64,000 nt of DNA from Aliivibrio fischeri (GTDB lineage Bacteria; Pseudomonadota; Gammaproteobacteria; Enterobacterales; Vibrionaceae). The stretch covers positions 931,724 to 995,723 of the forward strand of contig NZ_WOBR01000004.1 of the NCBI RefSeq assembly GCF_009727955.1, in the 5' to 3' direction. The translations under genes were made by a program, and so were the position numbers. Of this stretch, positions 1 to 9,261 are shown one piece after another; positions within the stretch are counted from its first letter, which is position 1, and each line of letters starts with the position of its first letter. Below the pieces are notes generated by a model. That model saw only the letters and a program-made list of their open reading frames with translations, was not told where the DNA came from and searched no databases.

Positions 1-509
1 ACTACGTTGACATGGCTGAAACTATTCAAAGCCAATTTGGACAGCTAGATGGTCTTCTTCATAACGCTGGTTTATTAGGTATGCTTAGTCCCTTCGAACA
101 ATTTGAAGAATCCATTTTTGATGAAGTCATGCAGATCAATGTCAAAGCTCAATTTTTGATGACACAAGCCCTACTTCCTGTTCTACAACAATCTGATGAT
201 GCCCGAATCATCTTTACCACTTCAACAGTTGGACATCAAGGGCGAGCATTTTGGGGAGCCTACGCTATCTCAAAATTTGCTACAGAAGGCATGATGCAAA
301 CATTAGCGCATGAAATGGAAAGCACCAAGGTAAAAGTAAATGCTATTAACCCTGGAGGTACTCATACTCGTATGCGAGCTCAAGCCTTCCCTGCTGAAGA
401 CATTAGTTTACTTAAAACACCAAAAGACATTATGCCTCTTTATGTATATTTAATGGCACCAGAAGGCGTTAACGTACACAGTCAATGTATTGATGCTCAG
501 GCAAAATAA
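1..509 (+). CDS. yciK: YciK-type short-chain oxidoreductase (5' truncated by window edge)
   Basis: The reading frame is open to the left edge, so only the C-terminal two thirds of an SDR-family protein are present and the glycine-rich cofactor loop lies outside the window. Visible family marks are the LHNAG motif and the active-site stretch ending in YAISK (Tyr and Lys of the SDR catalytic set), followed by an NPGGT segment. The phrases ALLP, WGAYA, SKFATEGMMQ and KTPADIMPLY-like text match the YciK subgroup rather than generic SDRs. The physiological substrate of YciK is unknown. It sits tail to tail with rluB, and in enterobacteria yciK is also near rluB. Subgroup assignment is from recognition; the SDR fold is certain. 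Confidence 0.85.
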   Translation, partial: YVDMAETIQSQFGQLDGLLHNAGLLGMLSPFEQFEESIFDEVMQINVKAQFLMTQALLPVLQQSDDARIIFTTSTVGHQGRAFWGAYAISKFATEGMMQTLAHEMESTKVKVNAINPGGTHTRMRAQAFPAEDISLLKTPKDIMPLYVYLMAPEGVNVHSQCIDAQAK

Positions 510-530
510 ATTTTTAAAGAAACGAACAAA

Positions 531-565
531 AAAGGGTTGCTACCTTACGGTGCAACCCTTTAATT
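531..565. terminator. Bidirectional terminator between yciK and rluB
   Basis: Perfect stem AAAGGGTTGC/GCAACCCTTT (531-540 with 552-561) around a short loop lies between the convergent stops of yciK and rluB. A-rich sequence precedes it and T-rich sequence follows, so it can serve both directions. Confidence 0.75.
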
Positions 566-593
566 ATTCATCTAAGTGTTTTTAACGATGCAA

Positions 594-1658
594 TTAACGC
601 TGTCTAGGTTTAGACTTTGGCGCTTTACCGTTTGGTGAAAACTTACTTCTTACTGGTTTTTGACCAGCCGCTGGTTTTTTACCTTTCGATTGTGGCTTAC
701 CTGAAGGTTGGCTATCCCCATTATTAGAGCCACGTTTTGCTGAAGGCAGTGAACTACCAACTGGTTTTTTATTGTTGCGGCCACGACGACCCGCTGGAGT
801 ATTACGCTCCTCTGTTGAACGCTCATCATAACGCTTAACAGCACGACGGATCTTTTGAGTTTTTGATTTAGCACGCTTACGAGACTCTTTATCTACATCA
901 AGTAGACTTTCTTTCTCTGGCGGTAATTCAACCATCTCACGTAGGTAGTTAACTTCTTTAAGTTCAAGCTCCATCCAACCACCACGTGGTAAAGCTTTCT
1001 CAAGGAAGATATCACCGTAACGAACACGTTTTAGACGACTTACTGTTACACCTTGCGAATCCCATAAACGACGTACTTCACGGTTACGACCTTCATTAAT
1101 AACAACGTAGAAAGTATGGTTCATACCTTCACCGCCGGCGTACATTACATCTTCAAAACGCGCTTCACCGTCTTCTAGTTTTACACCAGTAACTAGATTA
1201 CGAATCATTTTCTCGTTAATTTCACCAAATACACGACACATGTATTCACGTTCAACTTTACGACTTGGGTGCATCAAACGGTTTGCTAATTCACCATCTG
1301 TAGTGAAAAGCAATAAACCAGCGGTATTAGCATCCAAACGACCAACTGATACCCAACGAGAATCACGAATTTTTGGTAAACGATCAAATACAGTACGACG
1401 ACCTTCAGGGTCATGACGTGTACATAGCTCACCTTCAGGTTTATGATAGGCAAGTACTCGACAGATCACATCAGTTGACTCTTTAACCGATACGACATGG
1501 CCATCAATACGGATTTTAGCATCCACGTTTTCTAGGCGATCGCCTAATTTTGCTCTCTGACCATCAACACTAACACGACCAGCTTGAATCATGGTTTCTA
1601 GCTCACGACGAGAACCAAGACCAGCTCGTGCTAATACTTTCTGTAATTTTTCGCTCAT
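594..1658 (-). CDS. rluB: 23S rRNA pseudouridine(2605) synthase RluB
   Basis: RluB converts U2605 of 23S rRNA to pseudouridine. The 354-residue protein has an N-terminal S4 RNA-binding domain (about residues 1-60), then the RsuA/RluB-type catalytic domain with the GRLD motif at 106-109, Asp109 being the expected nucleophile. The last 100 or so residues are a low-complexity tail rich in Lys, Arg, Gly, Ser and Pro, longer than in E. coli RluB but common in vibrios, and probably an RNA-contacting extension. The start codon follows an AGGTAAAG ribosome-binding site. It is transcribed away from ainS, sharing the 286-bp region 1659-1944. Confidence 0.93.
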   Translation of the reverse strand: MSEKLQKVLARAGLGSRRELETMIQAGRVSVDGQRAKLGDRLENVDAKIRIDGHVVSVKESTDVICRVLAYHKPEGELCTRHDPEGRRTVFDRLPKIRDSRWVSVGRLDANTAGLLLFTTDGELANRLMHPSRKVEREYMCRVFGEINEKMIRNLVTGVKLEDGEARFEDVMYAGGEGMNHTFYVVINEGRNREVRRLWDSQGVTVSRLKRVRYGDIFLEKALPRGGWMELELKEVNYLREMVELPPEKESLLDVDKESRKRAKSKTQKIRRAVKRYDERSTEERNTPAGRRGRNNKKPVGSSLPSAKRGSNNGDSQPSGKPQSKGKKPAAGQKPVRSKFSPNGKAPKSKPRQR

Positions 1659-1874
1659 TCTTTACCTTTTTATGTCGCCTTCACAGGCGTCAATTAACTT
1701 CTTATTAATCAAGAGGATGAATAGATAATCCTTCACTCTTAATCACTATCAAATTCTATGAAGCGTGATTATACAATATTGTTACTAATAAGCGGTAAGA
1801 ATTTAATCAAAATTTAATTTTAATTTTTGTCGTAAGACACGCAAAGTGCTCATAACACCACTACCTATTTTTAC

Positions 1875-1908
1875 TATACTGATTATGCTGAGAAAGTAAT
1901 TTTCTCAG
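1875..1908 (+). promoter_or_regulatory. ainS promoter candidate with 21-bp inverted repeat
   Basis: A TATACT hexamer at 1875-1880 is a good -10 candidate. Directly after it, at 1888-1908, lies a perfect inverted repeat, CTGAGAAA/TTTCTCAG, with a 5-nt centre. It would sit at the transcription start, so it is either an operator or a 5'-UTR hairpin. No convincing -35 was seen. The link to ainS is by position only. Confidence 0.4.
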
Positions 1909-1944
1909 TAATTTTAATGACTTATCAATCAATAAGGTAGTATT

Positions 1945-3181
1945 ATGAAAAACTTCACACTTCTTTTAAATACACTTCCATCTATCTCTCACGAAGAGAT
2001 AGTCGAAAAAAAACCTGCAATATGAATTTATAAAAGAGTTGTACGATTATTGTTCTCAAACGCAGAATTTTAATTTACTTCAACAACTGATCAATGCAAG
2101 AGAACGAATCATTTTGAATAAATTTGAAGGCGGAACGATTGGAAATTTGGAATACTTATTTTCAACATCAGAAGCGGCAGAAATCTTAGGAAAACAACCT
2201 TGTAGTTCATTACCTAAGATCTATTTTCATATAGAACAAATGGCTATCAAAGTTTTTGGTTGTCTTTTGAAATGCAGTACTGAATTTGAAATGTTTAAAC
2301 TTATTCATAAACCCATGTCTGTACTTCATCGTCATCTAGATATAACGAAAAAAAACAGCACCTCAGCCATTATTGATGAAAAATATCATTACGAACTGGT
2401 TCAAGATATCTCAACAGACGAACGTTATTTCCACACTGAATTTAGCGAACACCCCCTTCCTCTTTCAGATGCCATTGTACTCATTAATATCGCTACCTTC
2501 ATTAAAGAACACAAGTGGTATGAAATGCTAAATCATCTAGAAATTTCGTCCAAAGGAGAGCATTTTATTCTCTATCAATATACTGACAACAATATCTATC
2601 CAACCATTATTTCATCTGCATTAATCCAAACCACATCGAATAAGCATGATTGGCTCTTTTTCGACAATTTCTTTCAAAATACCAAATGGAAACCAAACCT
2701 CAACGCTGATGGACTGTTATCTCTTTCTCATGCGACATCCATGAGTCCGTTAGCAAGGTCACAGTTTGTTGATAAAAGCAGTACCGAAATCGAAAATGAC
2801 TTATTTTATTCTATCTTAGATAAAACAAAGGCATGTGAAGCGATTCGACTTACTATTAGTGGGGAGAAATCTAAAGCTAACTATCATCTGTATTTAGCAC
2901 AAAAAGGATTGGCTATGGCTTTAAAGGAAAGTGGAAGAGATATTGTATTCACGATAATAGAAAAACCAGCAATGGTATTATTTTATCAATCGATGAATTT
3001 GCTGACACCAACTCAATCTCCTTATGTTTTCACAAGTGAGCAAGATGTAAATAAATCAGGAATAATCACTTATAAAGGGATCTGGCTTTTAAAAAATGCA
3101 TCATCTGCTTTCAATCAATATAGTTTTAAGGCATACAATGCTAATATTATAAGCCTAAGAAAAAAACTTCGAAATCAGTGA
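1945..3181 (+). CDS. ainS: AinS-type acyl-homoserine lactone synthase, reading frame interrupted at an A8 run
   Basis: LuxM/AinS-family synthases make acyl-homoserine lactones from SAM and an acyl donor. The conserved body lies in one frame from about 2003 to 3181. Its only plausible initiation signal is in another frame: ATG at 1945, preceded by TAAGG, encodes MKNFTLLLNTLPSISHEEIV and then runs to a TGA at 2023-2025. Dropping one A from the A8 run at 2006-2013 joins the two into a single protein of about 411 residues, close to the family size. Within the second frame the first start-like codon is a TTG at 2039 with no good ribosome site. The cause could be mutation, sequencing error or slippage. 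The gene is followed 11 nt later by ainR, as in A. fischeri. Family identity is secure from the full-length match pattern and the ainR neighbour. Confidence 0.85.
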
Positions 3182-3192
3182 GTTTTATATAA

Positions 3193-5655
3193 ATGTTAAC
3201 TACTTTACCTAAAGTTTATTTACTACTGACAACCTCAGCAATCATCTTGCTTTGGGTAGGGTATTTTGTCCGCTCTCTATATAGAGAGCGGACAAAGGTA
3301 AACCCTTACATTTATTCATCATACATTTTTTATGCGTTCTTTATTATTCTATGGATACTAAGTAACGCCTACTTTCAATCACCATTACTCACTTATTTCG
3401 ATGAATCCGCGGCTATTTTCATGGCACTTTTTGCCAATATGACTTCGTATCTAGCATTTGCGTTTGCTTTTCTATTTTCATGTCGTTTAGCGTCAAAACA
3501 CTCAGACAAAAGACTCTCTAAATGGCAATTTGGCTTAACGAGCATAACAACACTTGTCGCACTAATTGTGAATGTTATCCCTAACTTAACGGTTATAGGA
3601 GTGACCATTCAAGCTCCTAGCGTATTCACCATTGAGTTCGGGCCCTTTGCTCCTTTGTTTTTCCTAAACGCATTTTTGTTTGTAATTCTAACCAGTATTA
3701 ATTTCTTTAAACTTAGAAAAAGTAATATAAAACTTAATAAAGAAAAATCTGTTTATCTAATGATTGGGATATTTATTTACATGATCTCAACCATTGCTTC
3801 TCAAATTATCATCCCTGTCATATGGGCAGATTTTTCATATACATGGCTGCCTCCAACCTTATCAGTCACAGAAGCTTTATTAATTGGTTACACTCTACTT
3901 TATCATCGACTATATAGTTTTAAATATCTATTATTCTGGTCACTCTCATATTCAATAAATTTAATATTGTATATAACCCCTATTGTAATTATTTATAGTT
4001 CATCAAGTAACCCTAACTTATTCTATGTTTATGCTTTATCAATTATAATAACCGGACTATTTTGGGATAAAACACTTAAAAAATCAAAAAAGATAGCATC
4101 TATTATTATATATAAAGATCAACAAACACCCGTTGAGAAAATATATAAGATAGCTGAGGAATTTAAATACTCAAGCAGTAATGCCATCATAAAATTAGCC
4201 TCAATACTAAATACTCCAAAAGAAGAATTATTATTAATTGGAAAAAACACGAATTACAATATTTTCATCCCACACTTAAATGAAAGCCATTCCGCTCTGG
4301 TTAAAGATGAGCTCGATTATCAAATCCATTACGCTCTTGAAACTGGTAATTCAGCACTTCATCAAGTGCAAGAAAAAATGGATCAAAGCAAAACCGCATT
4401 AATCTTACCTATTTTTGGTGAAAATAAGCTAATATCGCATTTCTTAATCTCAGCAAATAAACACGATAATGCAACCTTTTCAAATGAAGAGATCTCAGCA
4501 ATTCAATGGGTGTTAACCAAGGTTCAAGGTTATATTGAAAGTGAGCAAAAAGTCCGTCAATCACAAGCTCTTGCTAACTCTATTGCTCATGAGATGCGAA
4601 ATCCATTATCACAACTTCAATATCATTTTGAAAAAATCAAACATCACTATCAAAAAAATACTGAACATGAAAAGCAAGAAGATCTGATAAAAAATGAATT
4701 AAACCAAGGATGTTTAGCGATTCAAAAAGGAGCGCAATTAATTGATATCATTCTTAGTGAAGCAAAGAATACAACAATAAGTGATGCTCTATTCCAACAC
4801 TATTCAATTTCACTGTTAACTCAACAAATTATTGATGAATATGTATTCGACTCTGAAGAAATGAAACAAAAAATAACCCTGAATCTTGAAGACGATTTCA
4901 TCGTAAATATCAATGATACTCTATATGGATTCATACTGTTTAATTTATTAAGAAATGCAATACATTACTTTGATGAATATAAAAGTTCTATATCTATTCG
5001 ATTAGTTCGAGGATTTGCGACCAATAAATTAATATTTAGAGACACCGGCCCAGGAATTGATTCTCACATTCTTCCTAATATCTTTGATGATTTCTTTACT
5101 CATAATAAGAAAGGCGGCAGTGGGTTAGGACTATCTTATTGCTTACGTGTTATGCATGCCTTTGAGGGAAACATAGTCTGTTATTCAACCAAAGGTGAAT
5201 TCACCGAATTTGTACTTAGTTTCCCCCATATAGAAGGAGATATTAATACATTAAACTCCCACAAACCAAATACTCCATCGTTAATTAATAAGAAAGATAA
5301 TTCGCTTAAAACAGTATTAATTGTTGATGATAAAAAAGTACAACGTATGTTAATACACACTTTCATAAAGCAGGATAATTTAACACTTTTACAAGCAGAA
5401 AATGGTGAAGAAGCAGTAGAAATAGCCACAAATAACAAACTTGATCTTATCTTTATGGATTCTCGTATGCCAGTAATGAACGGAATTGATGCTGCTAAAA
5501 AAATTAAAATAATCTATCCTAATTTACCGATTATCGCGTTAACGGGTGAATCCAGTCATGAAGAAATCAGCGCTATAACACAAGTTATGGATGGTTACCT
5601 AACAAAGCCAGTCTCTAAAGCACAATTGCAGCAAGTCGTAGATAAATGGCTATAG
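3193..5655 (+). CDS. ainR: AinR/LuxN-type hybrid sensor histidine kinase
   Basis: AinR is the inner-membrane receptor for the AinS signal and feeds the LuxU-LuxO phosphorelay. The 820-residue protein has about seven hydrophobic segments up to residue 290, then a linker, a kinase H-box (IAHEMRNPLSQ, His466), N-box (LLRNAIHYF near 583), G-boxes (DTGPGID, GGSGLGLSYC), and a C-terminal receiver with DD near 712, phospho-acceptor Asp756 (FMDSRMPVMNG) and a Lys in LTKP. The order matches LuxN. It starts 11 nt after ainS and is probably co-transcribed. If AinS is not made, the receptor would still be present and could respond to signal from neighbours. The N-terminal coding sequence carries a 32-bp palindrome (3265-3296). 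Confidence 0.9.
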   Translation: MLTTLPKVYLLLTTSAIILLWVGYFVRSLYRERTKVNPYIYSSYIFYAFFIILWILSNAYFQSPLLTYFDESAAIFMALFANMTSYLAFAFAFLFSCRLASKHSDKRLSKWQFGLTSITTLVALIVNVIPNLTVIGVTIQAPSVFTIEFGPFAPLFFLNAFLFVILTSINFFKLRKSNIKLNKEKSVYLMIGIFIYMISTIASQIIIPVIWADFSYTWLPPTLSVTEALLIGYTLLYHRLYSFKYLLFWSLSYSINLILYITPIVIIYSSSSNPNLFYVYALSIIITGLFWDKTLKKSKKIASIIIYKDQQTPVEKIYKIAEEFKYSSSNAIIKLASILNTPKEELLLIGKNTNYNIFIPHLNESHSALVKDELDYQIHYALETGNSALHQVQEKMDQSKTALILPIFGENKLISHFLISANKHDNATFSNEEISAIQWVLTKVQGYIESEQKVRQSQALANSIAHEMRNPLSQLQYHFEKIKHHYQKNTEHEKQEDLIKNELNQGCLAIQKGAQLIDIILSEAKNTTISDALFQHYSISLLTQQIIDEYVFDSEEMKQKITLNLEDDFIVNINDTLYGFILFNLLRNAIHYFDEYKSSISIRLVRGFATNKLIFRDTGPGIDSHILPNIFDDFFTHNKKGGSGLGLSYCLRVMHAFEGNIVCYSTKGEFTEFVLSFPHIEGDINTLNSHKPNTPSLINKKDNSLKTVLIVDDKKVQRMLIHTFIKQDNLTLLQAENGEEAVEIATNNKLDLIFMDSRMPVMNGIDAAKKIKIIYPNLPIIALTGESSHEEISAITQVMDGYLTKPVSKAQLQQVVDKWL
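3265..3296. repeat. 32-bp perfect palindrome inside ainR
   Basis: The 16-bp arm TTTGTCCGCTCTCTAT is followed directly by its exact reverse complement, with no central spacer. It encodes FVRSLYRERTK of the first cytoplasmic loop of AinR, so it is kept in frame. Confidence 0.9.
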
Positions 5656-5660
5656 TTGAA

Positions 5661-5696
5661 ATAAAAAAATAGCCAGAACGACTGTCTGACTATTTC
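5661..5696. terminator. Terminator between ainR and yciO
   Basis: Stem AATAGCC (5668-5674) pairs with GACTATT (5688-5694), one pair being G-U. On the minus strand it is followed by seven T residues, so it is a strong terminator for yciO and a weaker one for ainR. Confidence 0.6.
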
Positions 5697-5713
5697 AAAC
5701 ATTTATTATTCAG

Positions 5714-6334
5714 TTATTCAAATGGAGTTGGATCACCAGCACCTACTCGAGCAATCTTAATATCATCATCGCTAAAGTCGATAACGGTTGTTGGCTGTTC
5801 ACCTAAATAACCACCATTCATAATTAAATCAACAGCATGTTCTAACTGATCACGAATCGCTTCAGGATCAGATTCTGCCATTTCATTTCCGGGCAAAATC
5901 AAGGTTGTTGACATCAATGGTTCGCCTAACGCTTCCAACAAATCCAAAGCGATCTTATTATCAGGCACACGCATACCAATGGTCTTACGTTTTGGGTTCA
6001 TTAAACGACGAGGCACTTCCTTTGTTCCTTTAAAAATAAAAGTATATGCGCCTGGCGTGTTATTTTTAAGTAATCGGAAAATACTGTTATCAACACGAGC
6101 ATAAATAGATAGCTCAGATAAATCACGACACAGTAACGTAAAATTATGTTTGTCATCTAAGCGACGGATCTGACAGATTCGCTCTAATGCTTGTTTATTC
6201 TCAAGTTGACAACCCAACGCATAACCTGAATCTGTTGGATAAATTACCACACCGCCATCACGAATAATCGCCACGGCTTGATTAATTAAACGTGCTTGTG
6301 GGTTTTCTGGATGTACGTAAAAAAATTGACTCAT
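5714..6334 (-). CDS. yciO: YciO, Sua5/YrdC-domain protein
   Basis: The 206-residue protein is a YrdC/Sua5-family member. Members bind ATP, bicarbonate and threonine-like ligands, and the paralogues TsaC/Sua5 make threonylcarbamoyl-AMP for tRNA t6A. YciO's own role is less clear. The marks are YPTDSGYALGC near the N-terminus, GPYTF-like PGAYTFIFKG, and TIGMRVPDN. The length fits YciO, not the longer two-domain Sua5. The start follows a strong AGGAGG site. Its position beside rnm and the trp operon is the same as yciO-yciV-trp in E. coli, which supports the name. Confidence 0.88.
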   Translation of the reverse strand: MSQFFYVHPENPQARLINQAVAIIRDGGVVIYPTDSGYALGCQLENKQALERICQIRRLDDKHNFTLLCRDLSELSIYARVDNSIFRLLKNNTPGAYTFIFKGTKEVPRRLMNPKRKTIGMRVPDNKIALDLLEALGEPLMSTTLILPGNEMAESDPEAIRDQLEHAVDLIMNGGYLGEQPTTVIDFSDDDIKIARVGAGDPTPFE

Positions 6335-6407
6335 AATCCCTCCTGCTTAGCAGGTCATAGTGATATTTGGTTTTTATTTTAGTTTTATACTAAATCCATT
6401 TTCTGTT

Positions 6408-7247
6408 TCAGCTTGGTATATCCCATTTTTGCCAAACAGGAACGACTCCTTCTGGCAACCATAAATTTCGCCCTAACTCCGTCCAAGGCGATGAGTAATG
6501 AAAATCAGAGCCTTGGGAAGCTTCTAATTCAAATTGAATTGCATAATCAGCAAGAACTCGACGCTCTTGCACCCCTTGCTGCGGTAATGCAACTTCCATC
6601 GCATCACCTTTTGCCTCAACAAACGCAGCTAATAAACGTTTTATCCATTTTGCTGTTAACTTATAGCGACCAGGGTGAGCAAGTACTGCAACTCCTCCGG
6701 CCTTATGAATCACATTAACGGCTTCTTCAATCGTACACCAATCTGGCGGCACATAACCTATGTTATTGCGAGTTAAGAATTTTTTAAATACCGCCTGCAT
6801 TGTTTTAGCGTGACCTTCATCAACTAACCACTTACCAAAATGAGCACGAGTTAATGTGCCATCTCCAGCTAATGCTTTTGCCCCTTCTAATGCCCCTTCG
6901 TAACCCGCTTTCTCTAAGCGTTCTGCCATTTTAATTGCACGAGCATCTCTTCGAGCTTCTTGATTTTTAATTAGCTCAATGAGATCAGGGTGGTGAATAT
7001 CTAAGTTTAAGCCAACAACATGAATGTCTTTATTGCTCCATAACGTCGATATTTCAATTCCATTTATCAATTGCAAAGGTAAATTTTGATCTTTAATTGC
7101 CGCATGAGCTTCATCAAGACCCGCAACAGAGTCATGATCAGTAATAGCAAGCACCTTCACATCAAAACTAACCGCTCTTTCAACTAATTCTGTGGGTGAT
7201 AAGCGTCCATCTGACGCAGTTGTGTGACTATGTAGGTCTATTTTCAT
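6408..7247 (-). CDS. rnm: PHP-domain 5'-3' exoribonuclease RNase AM (YciV)
   Basis: RNase AM trims 5' ends of rRNA precursors in E. coli and acts on 3',5'-bisphosphates. The 279-residue protein has the complete metal-binding PHP set: [11 protein letters not shown] at the N-terminus, [32 protein letters not shown] and SDFH near the C-terminus. Length and motif order match YciV. It is divergent from the trp promoter, its start codon lying only 9 bp from the trp -35 hexamer, so the two promoters probably share the intergenic space and TrpR could affect both. It is followed by yciO with a 73-bp gap and probably forms one transcript with it. Confidence 0.9.
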   Translation of the reverse strand: MKIDLHSHTTASDGRLSPTELVERAVSFDVKVLAITDHDSVAGLDEAHAAIKDQNLPLQLINGIEISTLWSNKDIHVVGLNLDIHHPDLIELIKNQEARRDARAIKMAERLEKAGYEGALEGAKALAGDGTLTRAHFGKWLVDEGHAKTMQAVFKKFLTRNNIGYVPPDWCTIEEAVNVIHKAGGVAVLAHPGRYKLTAKWIKRLLAAFVEAKGDAMEVALPQQGVQERRVLADYAIQFELEASQGSDFHYSSPWTELGRNLWLPEGVVPVWQKWDIPS

Positions 7248-7255
7248 AATTATTC

Positions 7256-7290
7256 TTGACTTTCTTCTTGCGCACTAGTTTACTAGTACA
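7256..7290 (+). promoter_or_regulatory. trp operon promoter and TrpR operator
   Basis: TTGACT (7256-7261) and TTTACT (7279-7284) form a promoter with 17-bp spacing. The -10 is embedded in CGCACTAGTTTACTAGTACA (7271-7290), a near-perfect match to the symmetric E. coli trp operator with its two CTAGT half-sites. Tryptophan-bound TrpR would block RNA polymerase here. The regulator gene is not in the window. Confidence 0.85.
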
Positions 7291-7340
7291 CAGTTAAACA
7301 CTTTCTCACCAAATTGAAATTGGTCAATAATAGGTACTTT

Positions 7341-7418
7341 ATGTCACAGCTTAACAGACAACAAGCAATCTTAAAAACATCAGTGGTAAGCTCACGATGG
7401 TGGCACTGCTTTGGGTAG
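7341..7418 (+). CDS. trpL: trp leader peptide TrpL
   Basis: A 25-codon reading frame begins at ATG 7341 after TAGG. It encodes a peptide ending SSRWWHCFG, with two adjacent Trp codons (7398-7403). Such tandem Trp codons sense charged tRNA-Trp by ribosome stalling. The stop codon lies inside the antiterminator arm (GGGTAGTG, 7413-7420), as expected of an attenuation leader. It is too short to be found by usual gene callers. Confidence 0.9.
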   Translation: MSQLNRQQAILKTSVVSSRWWHCFG

Positions 7419-7478
7419 TGTTTTGTGCTAATTTATTTTTGACATAAATCCACTACCCGCAACTAAGCGGGTTTTTTT
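7413..7478 (+). terminator. trp attenuator: antiterminator and terminator
   Basis: GGGTAGTG (7413-7420) is exactly complementary to CACTACCC (7451-7458), forming the antiterminator. The second arm overlaps the terminator stem ACCCGC/GCGGGT (7455-7460 with 7467-7472), which is followed by a T run to 7478. The structures are mutually exclusive, so stalling at the Trp codons permits read-through into trpE. Confidence 0.88.
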
Positions 7479-7583
7479 ATGTCCGAAATACACATTGATG
7501 ATGTGATAGATAGTACAAAAGCACAATTGAGAAATAACGATGAAATAATATACAAACCGCCTTTTAGCCCTCATAAGTTTTAA
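7479..7583 (+). CDS. Possible 34-codon ORF between attenuator and trpE
   Basis: ATG at 7479 ends the T run of the attenuator and opens a 34-codon frame that begins MSEIHIDDVIDS and ends FSPHKF. There is no ribosome-binding site, only T residues upstream, and I recognise no family. It may be chance. It is listed because it lies in the otherwise unexplained 190 nt between the attenuator and the trpE start. Confidence 0.2.
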   Translation: MSEIHIDDVIDSTKAQLRNNDEIIYKPPFSPHKF

Positions 7584-7671
7584 CAAAAGAGTGGCAACAA
7601 CTGTGAAATATGCGACTATGCCAATACAATATAATTTAACACAAGATCAACGAATTAGCAGGGAGGCTATA

Positions 7672-9261
7672 ATGCGTTCATCACATTCACAAGATAGTAA
7701 ACTTGAACTACTTTGCCTTGATGTCCCATACGTTTCAGATCCAACGGAGCTGTATTCCACATTGTGTGCTGACGGCGCAATGAGTTTATTACTTGAATCC
7801 GCAGAAGTAGATTCAAAAGAAGACCTAAAAAGTCTAATGCTAATTGACGCTGCTGTTAGAATTCATTGCTTTGGCAAAGACGTAACTTTAGAAGCAATGA
7901 CAACAAATGGTGAACTATTATTAGCTCAACTTGCTCAATGCTTACCATCGACATTGATTCAATCAGTTTCAAATAATCTGTTAACACTTCATTTCCCTGA
8001 TGCTAATCAAGATCTAGATGAAGACAGCCGTCTTCGAGAACTGTCATCGTTTGATGCGCTACGCTTTATTCAACATCAATTCGACTTATCAGGCTTACCT
8101 TCAAATGCATTATTCCTTGGCGGTTTATTTGCTTATGACTTAGTTGCCAATTTTGAAAATCTAGGTAATGCCGATTCAACAAATAAGTGCCCGGATTACC
8201 TTTTTTATATTGCAGAGACACTACTGGTTATTGACCATCAAACTCAAAAGTCCACGTTACAAGGTACGCTTTTTTCCCAAAATAAAGAAATAAAGCAACA
8301 AGTATCAAAACGTTTGTCTTCCATAAAAACATTCTGCTCTGAATCTCATGATGTCCCATTAGCGCCAGTCTTAACTGAATGTAATGCAGTTCCAAGTGTC
8401 TCTGATGATGATTTTTGCCAAACAGTTTTAAATTTAAAAGAATTTGTCATCAAAGGAGATGTGTTCCAAGTTGTTCCTTCTCGTCGTTTTACTCTGCCTT
8501 GCCCTGCTCCACTTTCCGCTTACCGCGAACTGAAGATCGGTAACCCAAGTCCTTATATGTTCTATCTGCAAGATCGTGATTTCACACTGTTTGGAGCCTC
8601 TCCTGAATCAGCTCTTAAATATTGCAAAGTCAGCAATCAAGTTGAAATTTATCCAATAGCAGGTACTCGTAAACGTGGTAAAAATGCAGATGGTTCCATC
8701 AACCACGATTTAGATAGTCGTATCGAATTGGAATTACGCTGTGACACAAAAGAAAATGCAGAACACATGATGCTAGTTGATTTAGCACGAAACGATGTGG
8801 CTCGAATTTCGCAAGCTGGCACTCGTCACGTTGCTGATTTGCTTAAAGTGGATCGCTATAGTCATGTTATGCATTTAGTGTCTCGAGTGGTTGGGCAACT
8901 CAGAACCGAACTCGATGCTCTTCACGCTTATCAAGCATGCATGAACATGGGAACCCTCACTGGAGCTCCTAAAATTCGAGCAATGCAACTTATCCGTGAT
9001 GTAGAAAAAACTCACCGTGGTGCTTATGGTGGCGCTGTGGGTTATTTAACTGGCGATGGCAGCATGGATACCTGTATTGTGATCCGTTCAGCTTATGTCG
9101 AAGATGGTGTTGCTCAAGTTCAAGCTGGTGCCGGCGTAGTATATGACTCAGATCCTCAGGCAGAAGCTGATGAAACACGAGGCAAAGCGCAAGCGGTTAT
9201 CTCAGCCATTCAAAAAGCACATTTATCGGCAACCGCGCAACAAGTTAAGGAGACAAAATAA
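7672..9261 (+). CDS. trpE: Anthranilate synthase component I
   Basis: TrpE makes anthranilate from chorismate using ammonia supplied by TrpG. The start is placed at ATG 7672 because GGGAGG lies at 7661-7666 and the resulting 529 residues match the family; the in-frame GTG at 7591 would add 27 residues without a ribosome site. The N-terminal LLLESA stretch is the tryptophan feedback-binding motif. The C-terminal chorismate-binding domain shows the GSPE-like ASPESAL, IAGTRKRG, ELRCDTKENAEHMMLVDLARND, GTLTGAPK and QAGAGVV signatures. Its stop overlaps the trpG start by one base, giving translational coupling. Confidence 0.97.
   Translation: MRSSHSQDSKLELLCLDVPYVSDPTELYSTLCADGAMSLLLESAEVDSKEDLKSLMLIDAAVRIHCFGKDVTLEAMTTNGELLLAQLAQCLPSTLIQSVSNNLLTLHFPDANQDLDEDSRLRELSSFDALRFIQHQFDLSGLPSNALFLGGLFAYDLVANFENLGNADSTNKCPDYLFYIAETLLVIDHQTQKSTLQGTLFSQNKEIKQQVSKRLSSIKTFCSESHDVPLAPVLTECNAVPSVSDDDFCQTVLNLKEFVIKGDVFQVVPSRRFTLPCPAPLSAYRELKIGNPSPYMFYLQDRDFTLFGASPESALKYCKVSNQVEIYPIAGTRKRGKNADGSINHDLDSRIELELRCDTKENAEHMMLVDLARNDVARISQAGTRHVADLLKVDRYSHVMHLVSRVVGQLRTELDALHAYQACMNMGTLTGAPKIRAMQLIRDVEKTHRGAYGGAVGYLTGDGSMDTCIVIRSAYVEDGVAQVQAGAGVVYDSDPQAEADETRGKAQAVISAIQKAHLSATAQQVKETK

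Noticed and set aside
2039-2041. TTG as the true ainS start
   Set aside because: It has no proper ribosome site, and coding-like residues (QYEFIKEL) lie in frame upstream of it, so a frame interruption explains the data better.
6413-6718. Plus-strand ORF over the end of rnm
   Set aside because: Antisense to a conserved PHP-domain gene, no ribosome site or family resemblance.
7591-7671. GTG start for trpE giving a 27-residue N-terminal extension
   Set aside because: No ribosome-binding site precedes it, while GGGAGG precedes ATG 7672 and the shorter protein matches the family.
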